DNA from: Candidatus Anaerobutyricum avicola
GTDB taxonomy: Bacteria; Bacillota; Clostridia; Lachnospirales; Lachnospiraceae
Assembly (NCBI GenBank): GCA_019113845.1
Contig: DXGQ01000022.1
Location: 1-37,949 of the forward strand
Direction of reading: 5' to 3'
DNA length: 37,949 bases
Made by a program: the position numbers and the translations under genes. The notes beneath the pieces were generated by a model. It had not been told where the DNA came from. It ran no database searches and worked only from the letters and a program-made list of their open reading frames with translations. Position 1 is the first letter of the stretch. The number at the start of each line of letters is the position of its first letter. Below are positions 32,859 to 37,949 of this stretch, one piece after another.

Positions 32859-35069
32859 TTATGCTCTCTTCTTCATGGCGATCAGAGCGAATGCTGCGCC
32901 AGCCATGATGACGATACCGCCGATGGTGAAGAGGTAAGTGCCCATGCCACCGGTAGATGGGAGGGTGAAGCCCTTGTTGTTGATAACAGTTGCCCCCCAG
33001 TTATAATAATAAGTTGAGTTCTTACCTGTACTACTAGCAACAGCATTATATCCTTCATCCTGATTTAGAGTCCCATTTGAATTCAGTTCATGTTCTCCTG
33101 CTCCAATCTTAATTTTGATCGGATTTGCTAATAAACTATGACCTGCCGGAGATTTTGTCTCTGTAATGGTGTATTCTCCTGGAAGCAGATTTGTAAATTT
33201 CACTGTTGCAACTTTTTTACCATCTTTATCCTCTAACGCTGTTGTCAAAACACTTGAGTAATCATTTGGTCCTGTTATGGTAAATTCTGCACCTGCTAAC
33301 GGATTATTCCCTGCATCAGTTTTGGTAATCTCAACACTTCCCAAAACTAAGGTATTAGTAACTGTATAATATTTATCTACACCTTCTGGTAAACCTGTTG
33401 TTTTTTCATCATATAAAACAGAGTAAATATTTCCTGTCACATTATTTACTTTGTCACCTTCATCCAATTTTACATATCCACCACTTTTGATTGGAATGTA
33501 ATGATCTCCCGATTTTACAACCTCTCGCACCGTATAGGTATTTTTCAGTAAATTTGTAAATGTACATGTACCACCATTTGTAGTTTTGACCAACTCTTCT
33601 CCGTTTGCATCTTTCGCAATGGTCTTTCCATCATACAATGCAACCATTACTCCCGAATGCTCAGTAGTCGTTGAGTCAGGATTAAATCCTTCAGGATATG
33701 CCCATGTTTTATCTACCTTAATCGTGTATTGTTTACTATAAATATTCGTAACATCAATATAGCCATTCTTTTGTTTCTCCCAAGTGTAATCACCGCTCAG
33801 GACATGCTGCCATACATCCTTGTCTTCAAAGGTTAAAGTTCCTGTTTGAGAACCATCTGCAGATGGGACAAATTTTATTGTGCTACCACTAAAGGTAATT
33901 CCATCTTTTAATCCATCACCAGAATAGAAATGGCTATTTTCTAATGTCACACTGTTTGCCCCAGTTCTAAAGGTTGTTAAATCACCATCCTCATCAGAAT
34001 TCAGCCACCGTATTACCTCTTCTTTTTGTGCACTGGACAGACTCATGGAAGTCCAAATTAGGTATTGTTTTCCTTTAAGAGAAGCCGCAACAATGGACTG
34101 CGTACCTAACGTTATATTTGAAGAAGCATTATCTGTTATTAACCCCACATTCGATGAAAAGATCCATGTTGATTCAGATACATCTACGGTTCCTTCTCCT
34201 GATGTCGAAACATTATATCCGTTTAGTGCTTCTCCGTTCTCCTCTACTGTATACCTTCCTGTTGAGCATCCGGTAATCTTCCAGGTAAATGTATAATCCT
34301 TTACAACATCTTCATTGTTGGCTCCATCTGAAGGAGAAATATAATATGGATCTATCGTAGAGTCATGACCATCAAGCGTCAGTGTTGCTACTACTTCCGA
34401 AGCAGAATCTTCCACTGTCAAACTGAATTCACTCTTTAGACTCTGAATTTGCTTCCATGACAAGCCTGTAAATGTTTTACTCACAGTTATATACGGTTGA
34501 TTATCTTCCACTGTGTTATATGCATTCTTTACATATACTTCTGCATTACCATTCAGAGTAATTTCGCCAGCGGCATAACCATCATAGGTATCTTCCGAAA
34601 TAATCGGATTATCTATCAACGGCTTTTCAACATCATTTTTTTCTTTCATCGTATATGATGGAATCCTATAGATATCCTCATCTAAGCCAATCTCCTCTAC
34701 TTTGAAAGAAGTTCCTGACGGAATACCTGTACCTGTCATTCCATCTTCAGCAGTAGCATTTCCAAGAATGACTGCAACCTCCCCAGCTTTCAACGTTATT
34801 ATCCCATTATCAGGACTCTTCTGAGTGGTGGAAGCAACAGCATCCGCATAGCTATCTCCAATTTTATAATTTCCTTTGTAAAGATCTCCTCCAACTGTCA
34901 CTTTAAAAGTGAAGCTTTCATCTTGGCTGCTATCTGAAGAACCTTCTAATGTTTTTTCAATAATGAGATGCTTCATATTTGTTGCAGCACATCGATTCTG
35001 AAAGTTAACGATATGATTTTCACCAACATTCAAAATCTTACTCCCAATTTCCGTTCTATTTCCAACATC
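32859..35069 (-). pseudogene. C-terminal half of the giant LPSTG adhesin, beyond an in-frame TAA
   Basis: This frame continues without shift from the upstream half after one TAA codon (35070-35072). It contains successive Cna-B-like domains of the kind seen in Firmicute pilus tip proteins (HLIIEKTLEGS, ITVSKTFTGLSW, YTIKVDKTWAYPEGF), and a SpaA-type domain (GSVEITKTDAGNNPLAGAEF, GEYTITETKSPAG). The sortase signal is LPSTGG at about residue 1638 of the full-length numbering, followed by a hydrophobic helix and KKRA. Without readthrough this half, including the wall anchor, is not made. Most of it is AT-rich, but the last 130 bases (anchor) return to the GC-richer local style. Confidence 0.8.
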
Positions 35070-37880
35070 TTAGGCATCTCCATTTACAACATCCACAGAC
35101 TCAATTGTGACTTGATCGTAGGTTGCACTGCTTAGTCCTATTTCTTTCACATAATAGTTAGTGTCCAATCCCAACTTATCAAACTGCGCCTGTTCCCCAT
35201 GTTTAAGAGTAAAAATTCCATTTTCCCCCACATGTTCCGTTGACTGTTCACCGTTGGCTTTTATTAATGTATAATCTTTGCCTCGTACTAAATTGAATGA
35301 ATCCTTATTATTTCCACTTCCGGTATACAATTGGAACTGAAACTCTACATCGTTATATGCCCCTTCATCATAATTGGATATTTCTTTTCCAATTCTGATG
35401 CTGTCCTCCGGCAATACAGGCATATTAAACTTAATTTTGCAATTGGATGCAGCAGCGCCTCTCTCCAGATAGAAGAACTTCATTTCGTGAGAACTAAAGT
35501 TCTTAAAAGAAGTGTAATTACCTCCAGCATCTTTATTGAAGATATTACTCAAATATTGATTAATATCGTCTTGAAATACCCTTGGATATAATTCTCTGTA
35601 TGCATCGGCATACAATTCTGCTATCGTAGTTGGAGCTTTCCCTTCAACTGTTACTACACCTGATGCAAAATTAATAGCTCCTTCTTTTTTATCATGAATT
35701 CCTCCTATATCAAGTACTTTTACTCCATCAATGAATACCCAAACATCATCATCACCACGGAAATCAAACACCATATCTTTATTATTAATTTTACCGTCCT
35801 TAGGCTGATAAAATGTCATATTGATATTCATCCCAAACCATAAATCAGTAGCGTTTCTTCCGCCGTTAACAGAATGAAGTCTGCTTTGCACAGCATCACT
35901 TGGAAGTTGATTAAATGGTAAAAAATTCCCGTAGTTAAAAGTTTCAGTATCTGGAGACAACTTGGCATCATATACATCTAATTTCCACTGCTGGGTATTT
36001 AATTGTGCATGGTAAGAACTACTATCATAATAATAATATCCATTATCATCTTTTTGAAACAGACCGTTAAGCCCTTCATATGCACCAGTAACCCCCTTAT
36101 TAGCTCCATCCCCAAATAAATAACCTAAATCTGTTTCTCCACCTTTCAACACTGGATATCCATTCTCATTTAAATTACTTTGTAAATAATCCTGATGTAT
36201 CTGCGATCCGTTAGCATTTGTATACTTACCAGTAAAATTTCCTCTATCCGAGTCATTGACATCTAATTCATATCCATCAGCATAAAATCCAAATCCTGCA
36301 TCAGCAGCTTCTCCTGTATTAATATTTTTATTATAATTATACAAATTAATTTCAATTCCATCTGCTACAGAATCTACCGTATCCTTTTTTGGAACACTTG
36401 TAGGTCTATTATCATTATACTGAAGATACAACTTATTACTTTCTATGTTTCTCCAGTTTCCGCTCTCATATTGGGTATTATATTGCCAACTCTTTCTATT
36501 ATTATCGTAGCGTATTCTCCAAATCTGTTGTCTATTACCCCAGATTGTTCCAATGTAAGCTTTACTGAATATATATTCTTCTCTATTAATACTATCCAGC
36601 ATTGTACTTAACTGATTAGCCAACATCTCTTTATTAATAGAAATATTTCGAATAATCGTTTCACCTTCTATTGCTTCAAGATGTCCATTATTATCAATCT
36701 CTATTCCATTTCCTTCGTTATCCACACAATATGCTTTTAATGCCGCTTTTGTATTATCTATCCAAGTAATTGTAAATACAGAGAAACTATCTGTCACAAA
36801 TTCTGCCTTTTTGACAGCCTGAGACTTTGTCATATGTATATTCCTAACTTGATTATCTGTGCTCATGTCTACGATTTTTTCTACCTGTCCGACAGCATCT
36901 TCTTCCAGATGCATAACTTTTACCGTCGTATCAGTTGTTTTTGTCTCGGTTATCTTCTCAGGCATTACAGAATTTTTATACTCCATGGAAACCTGAACTT
37001 CACCAGTTGGTTCCAGCTCATTATTATTCTGATCTACAAAAGTAATATCGTACGCCAGAAATCCCGCAATTTCTTTATTATCTTCCAATACTTTTGTCAA
37101 AATCTGTTCTTCTACTTCTTTGTACTGCGCTTTAGTTTCTTTATCATTTTTCAGAATTGGCACAACCTTTAATGCAGCTCCTGCCGGAATCGCATTTTCT
37201 TCATTTGCGCTTACAGTAATGGTTACATTTTCATCCTCATATTTCAATTCTGAGGCTGCCGTTGTTTCTGAATGTTCTGTACTCTTGTTGGTATCTACAC
37301 TCTCTTTCGTTTCCTCAGTCGCTTTTTCCGTCTCTGTCGTTGTCTCAGAAGAAGCTGCTTCTGTGGTCGTTTTCTCTTTGTCTTCTTCTCCCGCTGCGTC
37401 CGTATCGTCTTTTTCGGTTGTCTCCGTGGCGGTCGCTGCTTCGCTGGTCTTGTCGGATTCTTCTTTGGCTTCTGTGGTCACTTCGTCGGCTTTATCGGAC
37501 TCTTCTTTGGCTTCCGTTGTCTCCTCGTCGGATTTATCAGAGTCTTCTTTTTCCTCTGTCGTTGCCTTGGTCGTATCCTCTTTCTCTTCCGTCGTCTTCG
37601 TTTCCGGCGCTCCGCTCCCGTCCTTTTTCTGTGTGGTCTTCGACTCCTCCGGCGAGTCAGAGTCCGGTGACCCTTTCGTATCGTCAGCGTCCCCTGCCTT
37701 TATCTCTTTTTGCTCTGCCTCAGAGCCGGTCTCTTTCACTGCGCCGGCCTGTTTTGTCTGCTTTTCCACGGTCGTGGTCGCTTCCGCCGGCGTGTCCGCC
37801 AGGATGGACACGCTGTTTCAGATGACCAGCACCATGCACAGCAGGAACGCGATCATTTTTTTCCTCATTTTACTTTTCAT
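35070..37880 (-). pseudogene. N-terminal half of the giant adhesin (fibro-slime domain), with a TGA in its signal peptide
   Basis: The natural start is ATG at 37880, after AGGAGGAGG. It encodes MKSKMRKKMIAFLLCMVLVI, then TGA (37818-37820), then NSVSILADTPAEA in the same frame. Apart from the stop, this is a normal signal peptide cleaved near ILA-DT. A Thr/Glu/Lys stalk with 14-residue repeats (about 40-210) leads to an Ig-like domain. Near residues 700-730 comes a fibro-slime/PA14-like core (DFRGDDDVWVFIDGVKVLDI, GGIHD), then the first Cna-B-type domain, cut by TAA at codon 937. Full length would be about 1,673 codons. A GTG at 37811 could restart translation but without signal peptide. Such proteins are pilus-tip adhesins. 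Confidence 0.8.
37431..37556 (-). repeat. three 42-bp repeats in the adhesin stalk
   Basis: Units 37515-37556, 37473-37514 and 37431-37472 encode EEKEDSDKSDEETT, EAKEESDKADEVTT and EAKEESDKTSEAAT. Highly charged repeats of this kind form flexible or helical wall-spanning stalks and can change in number. Confidence 0.8.
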
Positions 37881-37947
37881 GGCTGCCTCCTCCTGTTCCT
37901 TTCTCATTTTGACTTACAGCTTCATCTATTAATTTCAATAGCTCCAG
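37870..37947 (-). CDS. 3' end of an upstream pilus-operon gene (partial)
   Basis: An open frame enters from the right edge reading LELLKLIDEAVSQNEKGTG and stops at TAA 37870-37872, overlapping the adhesin start by 11 bases. The same 11-base ATG-to-TAA overlap joins the two sortases, supporting a real upstream gene translated in the same operon. The fragment is too short to identify. Confidence 0.4.
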   Translation of the reverse strand: MELLKLIDEAVSQNEKGTGGGSHEK

Positions 37948-37949
37948 GG

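Noticed and set aside
37818-37820. TGA as selenocysteine, and TAG at 5097 as pyrrolysine or read-through
   Set aside because: A signal peptide is not a plausible place for selenocysteine. No SECIS-like hairpin was seen, and Clostridia of this type are not expected to read TAG as sense. Mutation or sequencing error is simpler.

Overview
The window looks like a chromosomal segment of an anaerobic, spore-forming gut Firmicute, most likely a Lachnospiraceae (class Clostridia). This rests on gene content: a YyaC-type spore protein, a PdaA-like cortex deacetylase, a DUF5711 protein, a TSCPD protein, an OPT/PqqD pair, BspA-type leucine-rich repeats and a class C sortase pilus locus. It also rests on AGGAGG ribosome sites and A-tract-rich rrn promoters. 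No species is assigned.

Layout. 1-660: an apt fragment joined abruptly to the first bases of a 16S rRNA on the opposite strand, then the rrn leader and two tandem rrn promoters. 668-5924: a DUF5711 protein, a membrane-anchored MPN-fold/LysM protein, yyaC, and a secreted CAP/Ig-like/LRR protein cut in two by one in-frame amber codon. 6119-8312: serC and cysK (serine and cysteine synthesis). 8729-10857: a small conserved protein and an AAA-like ATPase/PD-(D/E)XK protein. 11030-16819: a leftward run consisting of an OPT peptide transporter, a PqqD-like protein, a small membrane protein, the dipeptidase PepD and an esterase. 16978-24402: pdaA, a membrane protein of unknown function, an MTA/SAH nucleosidase, a TSCPD protein with a foldable leader, murG, exonuclease III, an S66 peptidase and proC. 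24660-28997: three rightward genes (LRR protein, VWA/DUF2201-like protein, MoxR-type AAA+ ATPase) that look like one uncharacterised chaperone or remodelling module. 29168-37947: a leftward pilus operon with a very large LPSTG adhesin, two class C sortases and a second pilin.

The most striking pattern is damage confined to exported surface proteins. The adhesin has a TGA inside its signal peptide and a TAA near its middle. The first sortase is out of frame at a run of eight G, which could be a phase-variable switch. The CAP/LRR protein has a TAG. The housekeeping genes show no visible lesions. Either the strain has lost or switched off its surface apparatus, or these are base-calling errors; reads across the four sites would decide.

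The best candidates for an undescribed system are the LRR/VWA/MoxR trio, the G-tract-controlled pilus sortase, the OPT/PqqD/PepD peptide cluster, and the JAMM-less MPN/LysM membrane protein.
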